A stretch of 38,826 bases of DNA from CAZAMI01 sp964627805. Lineage in GTDB: Archaea; Thermoproteota; Thermoprotei_A; Sulfolobales; NBVN01. Each line of letters opens with the position of its first letter. The first letter of the stretch is position 1. The notes below the pieces were generated by a model. That model saw nothing but the letters and a program-made list of their open reading frames with translations. It was not told the origin of the DNA and did not search any database. The stretch covers positions 1 through 38,826 of the forward strand of contig CAZVLA010000006.1 in the NCBI GenBank assembly GCA_964627805.1. Direction: 5' to 3'. Below, one piece after another: positions 17,088 to 25,879 of the stretch. A program made the translations under genes and the position numbers.

Positions 17088-17191
17088 TGGTGCGGCGGCC
17101 GGGATTTGAACCCGGGATCGCCGGCGTTCTACGGCCCCCTACGTAGTGCCTTGGAAGGCCGGCGTCCTAGACCAGGCTAGACGACCGCCGC
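17088..17191 (-). tRNA. tRNA-Gly (TCC) with a 25-base intron
   Basis: Read on the minus strand from 17191. The acceptor stem GCGGCGG pairs with CCGCCGC, the D stem is GTCT/GGAC with loop AGCCTGGTCTA, the anticodon stem CCGGC pairs with GCCGG, and the T arm is CCGGG-TTCAAAT-CCCGG. The anticodon is TCC and CCA is encoded (17088-17090). The anticodon stem forms only if about 25 bases at 17127-17151 are excised between positions 37 and 38, leaving loop CTTCCAC. The central bulge-helix-bulge helix (CTTC against GTAG) has one U-U mismatch, so the splice sites could be shifted slightly. Confidence 0.93.
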
Positions 17192-17215
17192 TCCGTAGAA
17201 CCTAATTACCTACTG

Positions 17216-17225
17216 CTTAATTAAG
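17216..17225 (-). promoter_or_regulatory. TATA box of the tRNA-Gly gene
   Basis: The palindromic CTTAATTAAG is centred about 29 bases before the tRNA 5' end, in the 99-base gap shared with the rightward archease gene. Because it is symmetric it could also serve archease, whose start is about 70 bases to the right. Confidence 0.5.
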
Positions 17226-17290
17226 CTTCCTTGAGTTACTCAACATTAGGTTTAATGCCTCCCTAAAACACCATTCTTAGGTGTTGAGTT

Positions 17291-17734
17291 TTGAGTGAGG
17301 TTTGTGGTGGTTTTAGGTTCCTAGAGCATATGTCTGACGTCTACTTTGAGAGTACTGGTAGGACTATTGAGGAGGTTTTTGAGTGGGCTGCTAAGGCCTT
17401 ATTCGAGACAATGACTGATACCTCGAAGGTCGAGCCTAGGGAGGAGGTGGTTATTGAGGATGAGGGTATAGACCTAATGAACGCACTCTACAGGTGGTTG
17501 GAGGACCTACTCATAGAGTACTCCTCAAGAAACATGATGTTCAGTAAGTTCCACGTAGAGTACGTTAGGAAGGTAGGTGAGGATAGAGTAATCTTTAAGG
17601 GTAGGGCTTGGGGGGAGCCATTCAACCCTGAAAGGCATGAAGCTAGGGTAGAGGTTAAGGCAGTAACGTACTCACTAATGGAGATAGGTAGGAGGGATAA
17701 CTGCTGGTACGCAAGGGTAGTACTCGATATATGA
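17291..17734 (+). CDS. Archease (cofactor of the RtcB RNA ligase)
   Basis: A 147-residue archease, which promotes guanylylation and turnover of the RtcB ligase that joins tRNA exons after intron removal. Family landmarks are RFLEHMSDVYFESTGRTIEEVFEWAAKALFETM (with the metal-binding D of MSD), the central NALYRWLEDLLIEYSSRNMMFSKFHV, and the conserved C-terminal end WYARVVLDI. The TTG start at 17291 is preceded by AGGTG 7 bases upstream. It lies between the intron-containing tRNA-Gly and tRNA-Phe. RtcB itself is not in the window. Confidence 0.95.
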   Translation: MSEVCGGFRFLEHMSDVYFESTGRTIEEVFEWAAKALFETMTDTSKVEPREEVVIEDEGIDLMNALYRWLEDLLIEYSSRNMMFSKFHVEYVRKVGEDRVIFKGRAWGEPFNPERHEARVEVKAVTYSLMEIGRRDNCWYARVVLDI

Positions 17735-17750
17735 GAACATAAATTAAAAC

Positions 17751-17757
17751 CTTTAAG
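17751..17757 (+). promoter_or_regulatory. TATA box of the tRNA-Phe gene
   Basis: CTTTAAG preceded by an A-rich stretch is centred about 29 bases before the tRNA 5' end and lies just after the archease stop. Confidence 0.55.
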
Positions 17758-17782
17758 ACCCCTCACACAAGAATTCTTAGGA

Positions 17783-17859
17783 GCCGCCGTAGCTCAGCCT
17801 GGGAGAGCACCCGGCTGAAGACCGGGGTGTCGGGGGTTCAAATCCCCCCGGCGGCACCA
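17783..17859 (+). tRNA. tRNA-Phe (GAA)
   Basis: A 77-base gene without an intron. The acceptor stem GCCGCCG pairs with CGGCGGC, and the anticodon arm is CCCGG-CTGAAGA-CCGGG with anticodon GAA. The T arm reads CGGGG-GTTCAAAT-CCCCC-like with the invariant TTCAAAT, the discriminator is A and CCA is encoded at 17857-17859. Confidence 0.97.
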
Positions 17860-17873
17860 CTTAAAAGCACGAA

Positions 17874-19631
17874 CTACTCAGTTATTCTCAAGTAATCCCC
17901 AACCTTAATTAGGGTCTCTCCTGCTGACGTCACTCCCGTCCTACCGAGTAGTGCGTAGGCCCTTAACTGATGCAGTACCTTCTTAACCTCCTCGGTAGTT
18001 ATGCTTGTGTACTTCTTCACGTTATTATACACTAAGCTCACCTCATCAGGTGTGCCGGGACCTGATTCAGTAATGACTTTCTTGTACTTAGTGATGTTAT
18101 CCTTAATCGTCTTGAGGATGTAGTAGTGTGTTGGTGTTATGGATACTTTAGCCTTAAGTAACTCCTGAGTTGATGCTGTTACTACCACATCCTTAACTAG
18201 CTTCCCCACCTCAGTAAGTACTACGTAGTCATTAGGTAGGACCTCAATGAATCCCTTACCCTCAGCCTCAGATAAGGCACGCTCGAAATCCCTCTCGCAA
18301 CCCCCTATGGACTCCATTACCTTAGCTCTGAGATCCACTAACTTAATGCCCTTTAATGGTGTCTTATGCACTATGTTAGTGTCGTACATTGTTAGGTAGG
18401 GTGACCTCCTAATCCTCTTAGATACTTCAATAATGAAGTAACCCCTACTAGTTACGTCATTAAATACTATACCTAACTCCCTACCCTCCCTAACCCACTC
18501 AGGCTTGGGTGGCTTACCAGCTAATGCGTAGGTAGCTGCCTTAACAGGTGGTGAGGTTATGTCCTTCCTAAGCCCCTTAAACCTCCTAAGTACTTCTTCA
18601 CCAACCTTAGTTAATTCGTAGGTATCCTTACCCTTAACCTCAACCCTCCTTACTAAGTCTTTAGACTCTAGTAGGTGTAGTGTATTACCTAGTTCCTTTA
18701 CCTCAGTAACTGCGTCCCTTAAGTCCCTGTATGTAGGTCCTTCACCCTTAGGTTGATTAATCTTGAATTCCTTAATAGCGTCTAAAACCCTGATTTCCTC
18801 AACTGATATGACGAATGGTGTTACGGGCTTCACATCCTCCCCTAAATGCCTGTAGCACTCAAGTAGGTCCTTACCAGCCTCCGTAACCCTCCCGTGGCTC
18901 CTTAAGTGCATACCCTCTAAGAACTTCTCATCAGCTTCACTCAATACGTCCTTACTAAGTAACTTAGCTACGTACTCATTCAGTGATATTACTGAGTCAT
19001 ACACAGGTATCTTAAGTAGCGCCTCCTTAACCCTCCTACCAGTAGGTGTTAAGACGTAGGTACTCCCTAGCGGGCTGGGTGGGTATATCCTAAGTAACCT
19101 CATAGCTTCTAAAGCATTAACTACTGCTTGACCGTAACCACCAGCATCCCTAAGAGCTATCAACTCATCATAAGGTGCTGGACCTGGTGGTAGAGCTATT
19201 AGGAACTCAACTACCTCAGGTGTTAGGAATATCGATGGCTTAGCTACTTTGTAAGACTTAAGTACGTACTCACCAGCTTCAGTGATTCCGTCATCACCCC
19301 ATAACCCACGCTCCCTCAAGAACCCTAACCACTCACGAGGTACGTAGTCAGTACGCTTACCTAACTCTAAGGCGTAGATAACTGCTGAGTTAATCCAGGG
19401 ATCAACTGATGGGTCTGGCCTACCTAACTCGTAAGCCTTCAATAGGTACTCACCAGCTTCAGTAATCACTACGGATGATTCAGACCTACTTACTAACCCC
19501 ATAATCTCTAACTCTATAATTCTCTTAGAAAATAACCTACGCTCAACAACCCTATCCTTAATTAACTCACTCAAGTCTCTCCTCGTTACCACCGCCTTAA
19601 GCAACCTAACATGCTCAAAACGAATAAACAT
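17874..19631 (-). CDS. Repeat-containing winged-helix-like protein (DUF505-like)
   Basis: A 585-residue soluble protein built from repeated units of about 60-90 residues. Each unit ends in a version of TEAGE: T57-EAGE, T117-EAGE, T195-PTG, T250-EAG, T341-KVGEE, T473-EVG and T568-SAGE. Each is preceded by a leucine-rich helix and a short strand, a pattern typical of winged-helix wings. The overall look matches the archaeal family of unknown function DUF505, recalled from memory and not searched. The function is unknown; tandem winged helices suggest DNA/RNA binding or a scaffold. The ATG start is at 19631. Its stop is 14 bases after tRNA-Phe, convergent with it. Confidence 0.78.
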   Translation of the reverse strand: MFIRFEHVRLLKAVVTRRDLSELIKDRVVERRLFSKRIIELEIMGLVSRSESSVVITEAGEYLLKAYELGRPDPSVDPWINSAVIYALELGKRTDYVPREWLGFLRERGLWGDDGITEAGEYVLKSYKVAKPSIFLTPEVVEFLIALPPGPAPYDELIALRDAGGYGQAVVNALEAMRLLRIYPPSPLGSTYVLTPTGRRVKEALLKIPVYDSVISLNEYVAKLLSKDVLSEADEKFLEGMHLRSHGRVTEAGKDLLECYRHLGEDVKPVTPFVISVEEIRVLDAIKEFKINQPKGEGPTYRDLRDAVTEVKELGNTLHLLESKDLVRRVEVKGKDTYELTKVGEEVLRRFKGLRKDITSPPVKAATYALAGKPPKPEWVREGRELGIVFNDVTSRGYFIIEVSKRIRRSPYLTMYDTNIVHKTPLKGIKLVDLRAKVMESIGGCERDFERALSEAEGKGFIEVLPNDYVVLTEVGKLVKDVVVTASTQELLKAKVSITPTHYYILKTIKDNITKYKKVITESGPGTPDEVSLVYNNVKKYTSITTEEVKKVLHQLRAYALLGRTGVTSAGETLIKVGDYLRITE

Positions 19632-19703
19632 ACTCTACACCACATTGGTGTAGGGGCAGGTACGGACTAATATATTTACTCGAGTAAGCCGACCATAACC
19701 TAT

Positions 19704-20762
19704 TCACTTAGGGCATAGGTCCTTTAAGCAAGCTCTACTTAAGACGTAGTTTCCATCTAGGAACTTACTATATACTGACCTACCGGCACCTAGAATTACC
19801 TTAATGATTTCATTAATACTTAATGGTATGTGAGGTATTTTATCTATACTTAACCTACAACCTAAGGACTTAACTATGAAGTCACCACATTCCGTAGCTT
19901 CAAGATAGGTTCTTATGAGTAATCTAAAGTCTAATCTCCTCAAGAGAGTAGCTACCCTCTTAACTATGTATAATGTATAGATTGATTGATAGTTTAATGT
20001 AATGACCCTCCCCTTAACTATAGATGTCCTAAATGAATTTACGTCTCTTAATAAACTAAGACGCTTAAACGTAGCACTATGTAGGTGTGTGCCTGCATTG
20101 ACTGGCAAGGCGCAGGACATATATCCAGAGTTCCAGAGTCTCATGCCTATGTAGTTGTCATCGAAGAACGCAGGTACGCATTGGAAGAATAACCTACCGT
20201 TGTGTAGTATCTTCTTAAGTGCTTTAAGTGAGTATACTGAGTAAGCTCCGTGTGTGTAAGTAACTGATAATGGCTTAGTTATGGGTGTTGAGACCATGTG
20301 GCAATTAAGTAGGGTATCTATGAAGCAACCAGCACTATTTACGTACTTCCCCCTACGGTCGTAGTAGAGGATACCCTGAACAGCACCTACTTCCTCATAG
20401 GTTCGTAAGTACTCAATTAAACTACTTAGTGAGTCTGGGTGAGCTATTACGTCATTATTAATGAAGCCTACGTAATTAACCCCCCTACTCATTAGTCTAA
20501 GCCCTAACTCATTACCGCCAGTATACATTAGGTTTCTTGAGGACCTGTAGATAACTGTCCTAACGTTAAACCTCCTAGAGTACTCCCTAGCTAAGTCCCT
20601 CACAAATTCCCAACTACCGTCAGTTGATGCATTATCAATTACTATGACCTCATAATCACTACTCGGGTAGTTAAGCTCATATAAACTCCTTAAAGACTCC
20701 CTAACGACACCCCTCATGTGTGAGCTATTGTAGTTAATCCATACCAGAGCTACTTTAGGCAC
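19704..20762 (-). CDS. Glycosyltransferase family 2
   Basis: A 352-residue GT-A fold transferase. The N-terminal nucleotide-binding strand is VALVWINYNSSHM, followed by VIVIDNASTDGSWEFV (about 40-55). The metal-site region is FINNDVIAHPDS, where NND takes the place of the usual DxD. A later FFDDNYIGMRLWNSGY segment matches the ED-type catalytic acid region. The C-terminal 130 residues are less conserved. The start is GTG at 20762, divergent from the GT4 gene, in a gap of about 60 bases. It probably adds one sugar in the second glycan locus; the substrate is unknown. Confidence 0.87.
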   Translation of the reverse strand: MPKVALVWINYNSSHMRGVVRESLRSLYELNYPSSDYEVIVIDNASTDGSWEFVRDLAREYSRRFNVRTVIYRSSRNLMYTGGNELGLRLMSRGVNYVGFINNDVIAHPDSLSSLIEYLRTYEEVGAVQGILYYDRRGKYVNSAGCFIDTLLNCHMVSTPITKPLSVTYTHGAYSVYSLKALKKILHNGRLFFQCVPAFFDDNYIGMRLWNSGYMSCALPVNAGTHLHSATFKRLSLLRDVNSFRTSIVKGRVITLNYQSIYTLYIVKRVATLLRRLDFRLLIRTYLEATECGDFIVKSLGCRLSIDKIPHIPLSINEIIKVILGAGRSVYSKFLDGNYVLSRACLKDLCPK

Positions 20763-20822
20763 TGCGTCCTGCCTACAGGTACTTTTGCTTGTAAGTTAAG
20801 AACCTTATGTAGGGTGTGTGTA

Positions 20823-21932
20823 GTGCGTGTAGTATTCATCTCTAGGGGTTGGTGGCCTAACGTACGTGGTGGTTCTGAGAGGTTTGTCTATAGAGTAGCT
20901 ACTGAGTTATTTAGGCGTGGTTACGAGGTCGTAGGTATATACTACAGGTTCCCAAGTAGCGACGAGGCTGAAGCACCGTTTAAGCTAATCGTTAGTGGTT
21001 CAGGTAGCTACAACTACCTCAAGGCATTAATCTTCTCACATAATGCAGCGAGGAAAGCTTCTGAGCTTAACCCCGACGTAGTTATCGTTAATGGGTACTG
21101 GAGTGAGTCTTCACCAATATTCATTAGGGGGAAGTTAAGGGTTATTTACTTAGTTCATGACTTAGGATTCCTGAGTGAAGGTGGTGCTATGTCATTTATT
21201 AAGAAGTTAATTGTGAAGTACTCAATTAAGTACTCAGACGTCGTTATCGTACCTACTAAGGTAGTGATGGAGGAGTTAGTTCGTGAGTTAGGTATTGATG
21301 GTGATAAGGTGAGGGTATTAGGTTTTGAGGGTGTAGATGCTCCTTTTAAGTACGTACATGTAAGTAATGAGTACTTCGATATAGTTCACGTGGGTAGGTT
21401 CTCACCTAATAAGGGCCACTTAATATTGCTTAAGGCGTTTAGGGAGGTTGTTAAGGAGGTAAGTAATGCTAGGTTATGGTTAGTAGGTGGTAGTGATCCT
21501 AAGGGTTCCGAGTACTTAAGTAGGGTTAAGGAGGTTGCAAGTAGGATTAATGAGGAGTTAGGTAGGGAGGTTGTTAAGGTAGTTATCAACGCACCAGACA
21601 TTACTAAGTACTATGAATTAGCTGATTTATGCGTAGCGCCTTCATTAAGTGCTGAGGGCTTTGGACTCTCCGTAGCTGAGTGTATGGGGTATGGGAAACC
21701 AGTAATAGTTAGTGAGTTATTTAGGGAGACGGGAGTAGTTAGTGAGGACTCAGCAATTATAGTACCTAAGGGTGATGCTGAGTCATTAGCTAAGGCAATT
21801 AAGGAGGTAGCTAGGGATAGGGATTTAGCGCGAAGGTTAGGTATGAGTGGGTTGAGGAGGTCTAGGGAGTTTAGGTGGGGGAGGGTCGCGGATTTTGTTG
21901 AGGGTGTGATTAATGAGTTGATTAGTAAGTGA
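20823..21932 (+). CDS. Glycosyltransferase family 4 (paralogue of the 7823 gene)
   Basis: A GT-B transferase of about 370 residues. It has VVFISRGWWPNVRGGSERF (acceptor loop), GRFSPNKG (donor phosphate-binding Lys) and EGFGLSVAE (canonical E-x7-E). It aligns end to end with the product of 7823-8965. I prefer GTG at 20823 over the GTG at 20814: it gives the same N-terminus as the paralogue (MRVVFISRGWWP against MKVALVSRGWFP) and AGGGTGT lies about 6 bases before it. A convergent GT2 gene follows after 8 bases. Confidence 0.9.
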   Translation: MRVVFISRGWWPNVRGGSERFVYRVATELFRRGYEVVGIYYRFPSSDEAEAPFKLIVSGSGSYNYLKALIFSHNAARKASELNPDVVIVNGYWSESSPIFIRGKLRVIYLVHDLGFLSEGGAMSFIKKLIVKYSIKYSDVVIVPTKVVMEELVRELGIDGDKVRVLGFEGVDAPFKYVHVSNEYFDIVHVGRFSPNKGHLILLKAFREVVKEVSNARLWLVGGSDPKGSEYLSRVKEVASRINEELGREVVKVVINAPDITKYYELADLCVAPSLSAEGFGLSVAECMGYGKPVIVSELFRETGVVSEDSAIIVPKGDAESLAKAIKEVARDRDLARRLGMSGLRRSREFRWGRVADFVEGVINELISK

Positions 21933-21940
21933 TTCATTAG

Positions 21941-22867
21941 CTAAAGCTCAATCCCGTACCTCCTCTTAACGTACTCCTTAAGTATTGGTGGGTAATCACC
22001 GTAGACTTCCTTACTATACTTCTGCAATTTACTTACTTGCTTCCTAATTAACTCCTCACCTATAGTTCTTAGGTCATCCGTACCGTAAGTCTCAATAGCT
22101 TTACGCTTAGCTAACTCCATGTACTCATCCCAACTACTTACCCTATTGAATTCCTCACGGAACATCCACCATAGAGCCTTAAGAGCTACCCTCTCAGGAC
22201 TCCTAACCCTAGCTAAGTGGAGTGATAGTGGTTCCTTAATCATTACTGCTTCATACACGTGTAGAGGTGCTTTAAGACTTTCAAACCTACCTACCCACAC
22301 GTACTTAATGTATGGTGACCAAGTATACATCCAATGCTCAATATGTAGGGGTTTAGGGCATAGATGATGTAGGTCACCACATAACTGAATGTGGGGCCAG
22401 TATATTAAGTAGTACCTCCTACTATCTAACTCACTAATTAATTCCCTAATCACCTTAACTAATTTAGGCTTAGCTATGAAGTCAGCATCCCAAATGAGGA
22501 CCCATTTATAACTAATGTGCTTAAGTGCTTCATTCCTAGCATTAACTAAACTACCTGGGGGCATCTTAATTAACTTAATATTAAGTCCATACTCCCTACC
22601 TAACCTCCTAATTATGTCGGGTGTCTCATCGATTGAGGAATCAATGACTACGTACTCATTAACTAAGTCCTTAATTGAGAGTATTGATGGCTCTATCCAG
22701 TCAGCTTCATTGAACGTACAGACCATCGCTGATATACCATCCTCCTTACCTAACGTATTAGACGGTTTAATAATACCTAACTTAAGTGATGTTCTAGAAA
22801 GTAACTTCCTAAGTAGGAACACACCCCTCCTACCTATTAACTTCCTCACTAAAACCCTAGGATTCAC
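21941..22867 (-). CDS. Glycosyltransferase family 2
   Basis: A 308-residue GT-A transferase. The donor-binding strand is ISAMVCTFNEADWIEPSILS (about 46-65), followed by YVVIDSSIDETPDIIRRL and the DxD-type metal motif WDADFI (about 125-130), preceded by VNARNEALKHISYKWVLI. The N-terminal 40 residues are basic (RKLIGRRGVFLLRKLLSR) and may be a membrane-associating helix. The start is GTG at 22867. It lies between the GT4 gene and the second flippase, which it faces divergently. A role in glycan assembly is well supported; the sugar is not. Confidence 0.88.
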   Translation of the reverse strand: MNPRVLVRKLIGRRGVFLLRKLLSRTSLKLGIIKPSNTLGKEDGISAMVCTFNEADWIEPSILSIKDLVNEYVVIDSSIDETPDIIRRLGREYGLNIKLIKMPPGSLVNARNEALKHISYKWVLIWDADFIAKPKLVKVIRELISELDSRRYYLIYWPHIQLCGDLHHLCPKPLHIEHWMYTWSPYIKYVWVGRFESLKAPLHVYEAVMIKEPLSLHLARVRSPERVALKALWWMFREEFNRVSSWDEYMELAKRKAIETYGTDDLRTIGEELIRKQVSKLQKYSKEVYGDYPPILKEYVKRRYGIEL

Positions 22868-22952
22868 TTAGGTTCCCAAACTACGGTTACCCTTAAGTTC
22901 TTAATTATTACTTAATGCTTAATTCCTTAGGTAGGGGTGTTGGGGGTGCCTC

Positions 22953-24509
22953 ATGAGTAGTATTAGGGTCAGGGTTAGGTACTCATCAATACTTAATTAC
23001 TTGGCTCAGATGTACAGAACCTTAGTAGCTATAGCGTTTGCTGTAGTCGTTGCTAGGAGGTTAAGTGTTGCTGAGTATGGTCTGTGGGTAACTATAATGA
23101 GTATCTACGGATCCTTCTGGGCACCAACTACAGTGTGGAGGTGGTGGGGTTCTAGGTTCTTCGCTAGGGGTGTTAGGGGTAGTGCTGAGTCCGTACTAGC
23201 ACTTAATACAGTATACGCACCGATCATGTGCTTACTACTAGGTATTACTGGTTACTTATACTCAATAAGGATTGGGTGGGGGTTTCAGTACTTCCTAGCA
23301 ATCATTATTATGGTCCCTCTAGACGTGATTAACCTATACTTAATCAGTATGTTATCAGTTACTAAGCCCGAAGCTATAGGTTACTCAGTAATTATCTACG
23401 AAACATCTAGACTTACTTACGCATTCATATTAGTAGCTATTATGAAGCTAGCCCTACTAGGTGCTGTACTATCCCCAATCCTAGCCCTAGCAACAGCATT
23501 AACTACGTACACGTTGAGGGTGGGTATTAGGTGTGGTATACCGTTAAGACCTAGGGTTAGTAGGGAATTAGTCATTAAGTGGTTTAAAGGTGCTTACATA
23601 CCGGTCATAGGTTCCTTAAATGCGTTCCTAATGAATCTAGATAAGGCATTACTAACAGCAGTTACTGGAGTTACTAAAGCATCAGCATTCCTAGGAGTTG
23701 CTAGCATACCTAGGAGCGTAATAATTAGGGCTGCAGGTGCTATATCAACTAGTATATACGCTAAGCTACTTAGGTCACCTTCAAGTAGGGACGTTGAGGA
23801 CGTTATTAGGATAGTACTCCTCATAGGTATTGGTGAATTAGCGATAATAGTAACGCTAGCTAAGGCAGTTATGAGTCTATTAAACCCAGCATACGCAGTA
23901 GCTCCTTACTTAATAATCATTATGTGTATAGAGTCATTCATACTAATGCTTGGTGGTGTCTTCGGCTCAGTAGCTACAGGTACTGAACGTGCGGATGTTT
24001 ATGAGGATCCATCACGGTTAACTAAGACACCACTATTTAAGGTACCGCTAGTAGCTTTAGTGAGGACGTTAGTAGCTTTAGGTGTAGCTACTGGCTTAAC
24101 TACGTACTTAGTAATTACTAACTCACCTATAGTTAAGGAACCTCAACTACTAGCACTGGTGTACGCGTCGTCATGGCTAGCTACAGCACCAGCGTACTTA
24201 GTGAATGCTTACTTATGGGCTAGGAGGAAGATGATGTTTAAGTTCCCGCTACGTGAGTTAGTAGCGTTCTCAATAGCTGGTTTAGGTGCTTCCTTAGTGC
24301 TGGTGTTACTTAAGGCTAATGAGGTAGTTGTGAAGCACTTCTGGAGTGACTTACCTCAATTAGTTACTGCATTCATAGCCTCAGTAGCTACTTACCTACT
24401 AATCTCATTAGCTCTCTCACCTTGGTTAAGGAAGTTCCTAAGGACTGGGGTCAAGTACTTAGAATCTATAGTAGCTCCTACAGAGCGTGAGGGAGTAATT
24501 ATTGATTAA
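22953..24509 (+). CDS. Polysaccharide flippase (Wzx/MATE-like), second copy
   Basis: A 518-residue membrane protein with 12-14 predicted helices, expected to flip lipid-linked glycan. The N-terminus, YSSILNYLAQMYRTLVAIAFAVVVARRLSVAEYGLWV, is the standard first-helix motif of the polysaccharide-biosynthesis family. The middle carries GAYIPVIGSLNAFLMNLDKALLTAVTG, a conserved charged helix in this group. A polar insert (GTERADVYEDPSRLTKTPLFK, about 345-365) probably faces the cytoplasm. The ATG start is at 22953. The last 11 bases overlap the tail of the convergent argH. It is the counterpart of 9142-10554 but longer and only distantly similar. Confidence 0.87.
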   Translation: MSSIRVRVRYSSILNYLAQMYRTLVAIAFAVVVARRLSVAEYGLWVTIMSIYGSFWAPTTVWRWWGSRFFARGVRGSAESVLALNTVYAPIMCLLLGITGYLYSIRIGWGFQYFLAIIIMVPLDVINLYLISMLSVTKPEAIGYSVIIYETSRLTYAFILVAIMKLALLGAVLSPILALATALTTYTLRVGIRCGIPLRPRVSRELVIKWFKGAYIPVIGSLNAFLMNLDKALLTAVTGVTKASAFLGVASIPRSVIIRAAGAISTSIYAKLLRSPSSRDVEDVIRIVLLIGIGELAIIVTLAKAVMSLLNPAYAVAPYLIIIMCIESFILMLGGVFGSVATGTERADVYEDPSRLTKTPLFKVPLVALVRTLVALGVATGLTTYLVITNSPIVKEPQLLALVYASSWLATAPAYLVNAYLWARRKMMFKFPLRELVAFSIAGLGASLVLVLLKANEVVVKHFWSDLPQLVTAFIASVATYLLISLALSPWLRKFLRTGVKYLESIVAPTEREGVIID

Positions 24510-25872
24510 CCTCCTTAAGTCTCTCCCTAATCAACTCATTAATTAACTTAGGATTGATAGATCCCTTAACACATTTTAACTCAATAGACTTAATAGGGTT
24601 CTTAATGACCTCACTTAAATCCCTACATAACTCCTCAGCATTACTACCTACTAATTCCTTAGTGCCTAAGCATACACACTTAATGAACTCACCCTCACTA
24701 CTACTTAACTTAAAGCACTTAGCTACTAACTTATGAACCTCCCTAAACGGTACTTTCGCCTTTATAGCTATTAACTCAGCAATGTCAGTAGCTACTAAGT
24801 AGTAGCTTAAGTCCTTACTACAGTCATTGAAGCTTAAGTTACTTATTAAGTCCTTAAGAATTACTAAAGAGTCCTTAGCTAGTCTTAAGATCCTAAAGCA
24901 GTGCTTATTCACTTCCTGTAAATCTAAGTTATAACCTGAATGTAGCCCCTTAACTATTGTAGCTACGGATATTAACTCACCTAAGGACTCACCAGCCCAT
25001 GACCTAAGTACCTCAAGAGTTACTGGGTTCTTCTTATGGGGCATTAAGCTACTCGTTGATAAATGCTTACTACCTACACTAACTATACTGAAGTTCGGTG
25101 ATGACCAAGCTATTAAGTCATTAAATACTCTAGATAACTCATTAGCTAATGAAGTAATTACTGAAGCTATTAAGAATATGAAGTCACGTGTTGACGTTGC
25201 GTATAAGCAATTCTCAGCTAACTCATTAAAACCTAACTCCTTAGCAAGTACGTCCCTATCTAAACATACGTTAGTACCGGCAATAGCCCCGCAGCCTAGG
25301 GGTGATTGCTTAACGACTACTTCAGTAACTAACTTAAGAACTCTGTAATGTGTTCGTAGGATATCATCGATGTATAGTAGGTAGTAAGTAGCTGTACCTA
25401 CTTGAGCTGGTTGTTCGTGAGTAAAGAGGGGTATTGGTGTGTTAACGTAGTTTAGTGCTGCATTAAGTAGCTCCTTCCTAACTTCCCTAATGAGGTTTAG
25501 AATCGACTTAACCTCCCTAATTACCTTAAGTCTTAAGGCAGTTGCTACGTGGTCGTTCCTACTCCTACCTAAGGCTAAGTAACCAGCCCTCTCCCCTAAC
25601 CTCTCCCTTAAGTAAGCTTCAATACCTTCGTGAACGTCCTCAAACTCACTACGTAGTACCTTACTAGGGTCCTTCAGTACCTCATTAAGTACCTCAATAA
25701 TCTCATTACCTACGCTAGTCTCTACGTAACCACCCCTTACTAACTCCCTAACATGTGCCTTCAGTACCTCAACAACCTCCTCAACGAACTCAGCATCCTC
25801 CTCAATCGATGATGTGTACTTAAGTACGCCTTCCTCAGTATCCCCTAGTAACTCCTTCCTATAGAGGGGCAT
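24499..25872 (-). CDS. argH: Argininosuccinate lyase
   Basis: Cleaves argininosuccinate to arginine and fumarate, the last step of arginine synthesis. At 457 residues it has the normal length of the fumarase/aspartase superfamily. Signatures are SRNDHVATALRL (about 104-115), PLFTHEQPAQVGT (about 148-160) with the catalytic His region, and SSLMPHKKNP (274-283), the flexible catalytic loop carrying the active-site Ser. The ATG start is 7 bases after the argG stop, so the two genes form one operon with argG first. Its 3' end overlaps the convergent flippase by 11 bases. Confidence 0.97.
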   Translation of the reverse strand: MPLYRKELLGDTEEGVLKYTSSIEEDAEFVEEVVEVLKAHVRELVRGGYVETSVGNEIIEVLNEVLKDPSKVLRSEFEDVHEGIEAYLRERLGERAGYLALGRSRNDHVATALRLKVIREVKSILNLIREVRKELLNAALNYVNTPIPLFTHEQPAQVGTATYYLLYIDDILRTHYRVLKLVTEVVVKQSPLGCGAIAGTNVCLDRDVLAKELGFNELAENCLYATSTRDFIFLIASVITSLANELSRVFNDLIAWSSPNFSIVSVGSKHLSTSSLMPHKKNPVTLEVLRSWAGESLGELISVATIVKGLHSGYNLDLQEVNKHCFRILRLAKDSLVILKDLISNLSFNDCSKDLSYYLVATDIAELIAIKAKVPFREVHKLVAKCFKLSSSEGEFIKCVCLGTKELVGSNAEELCRDLSEVIKNPIKSIELKCVKGSINPKLINELIRERLKEVNQ

Positions 25873-25879
25873 GAGGTCC

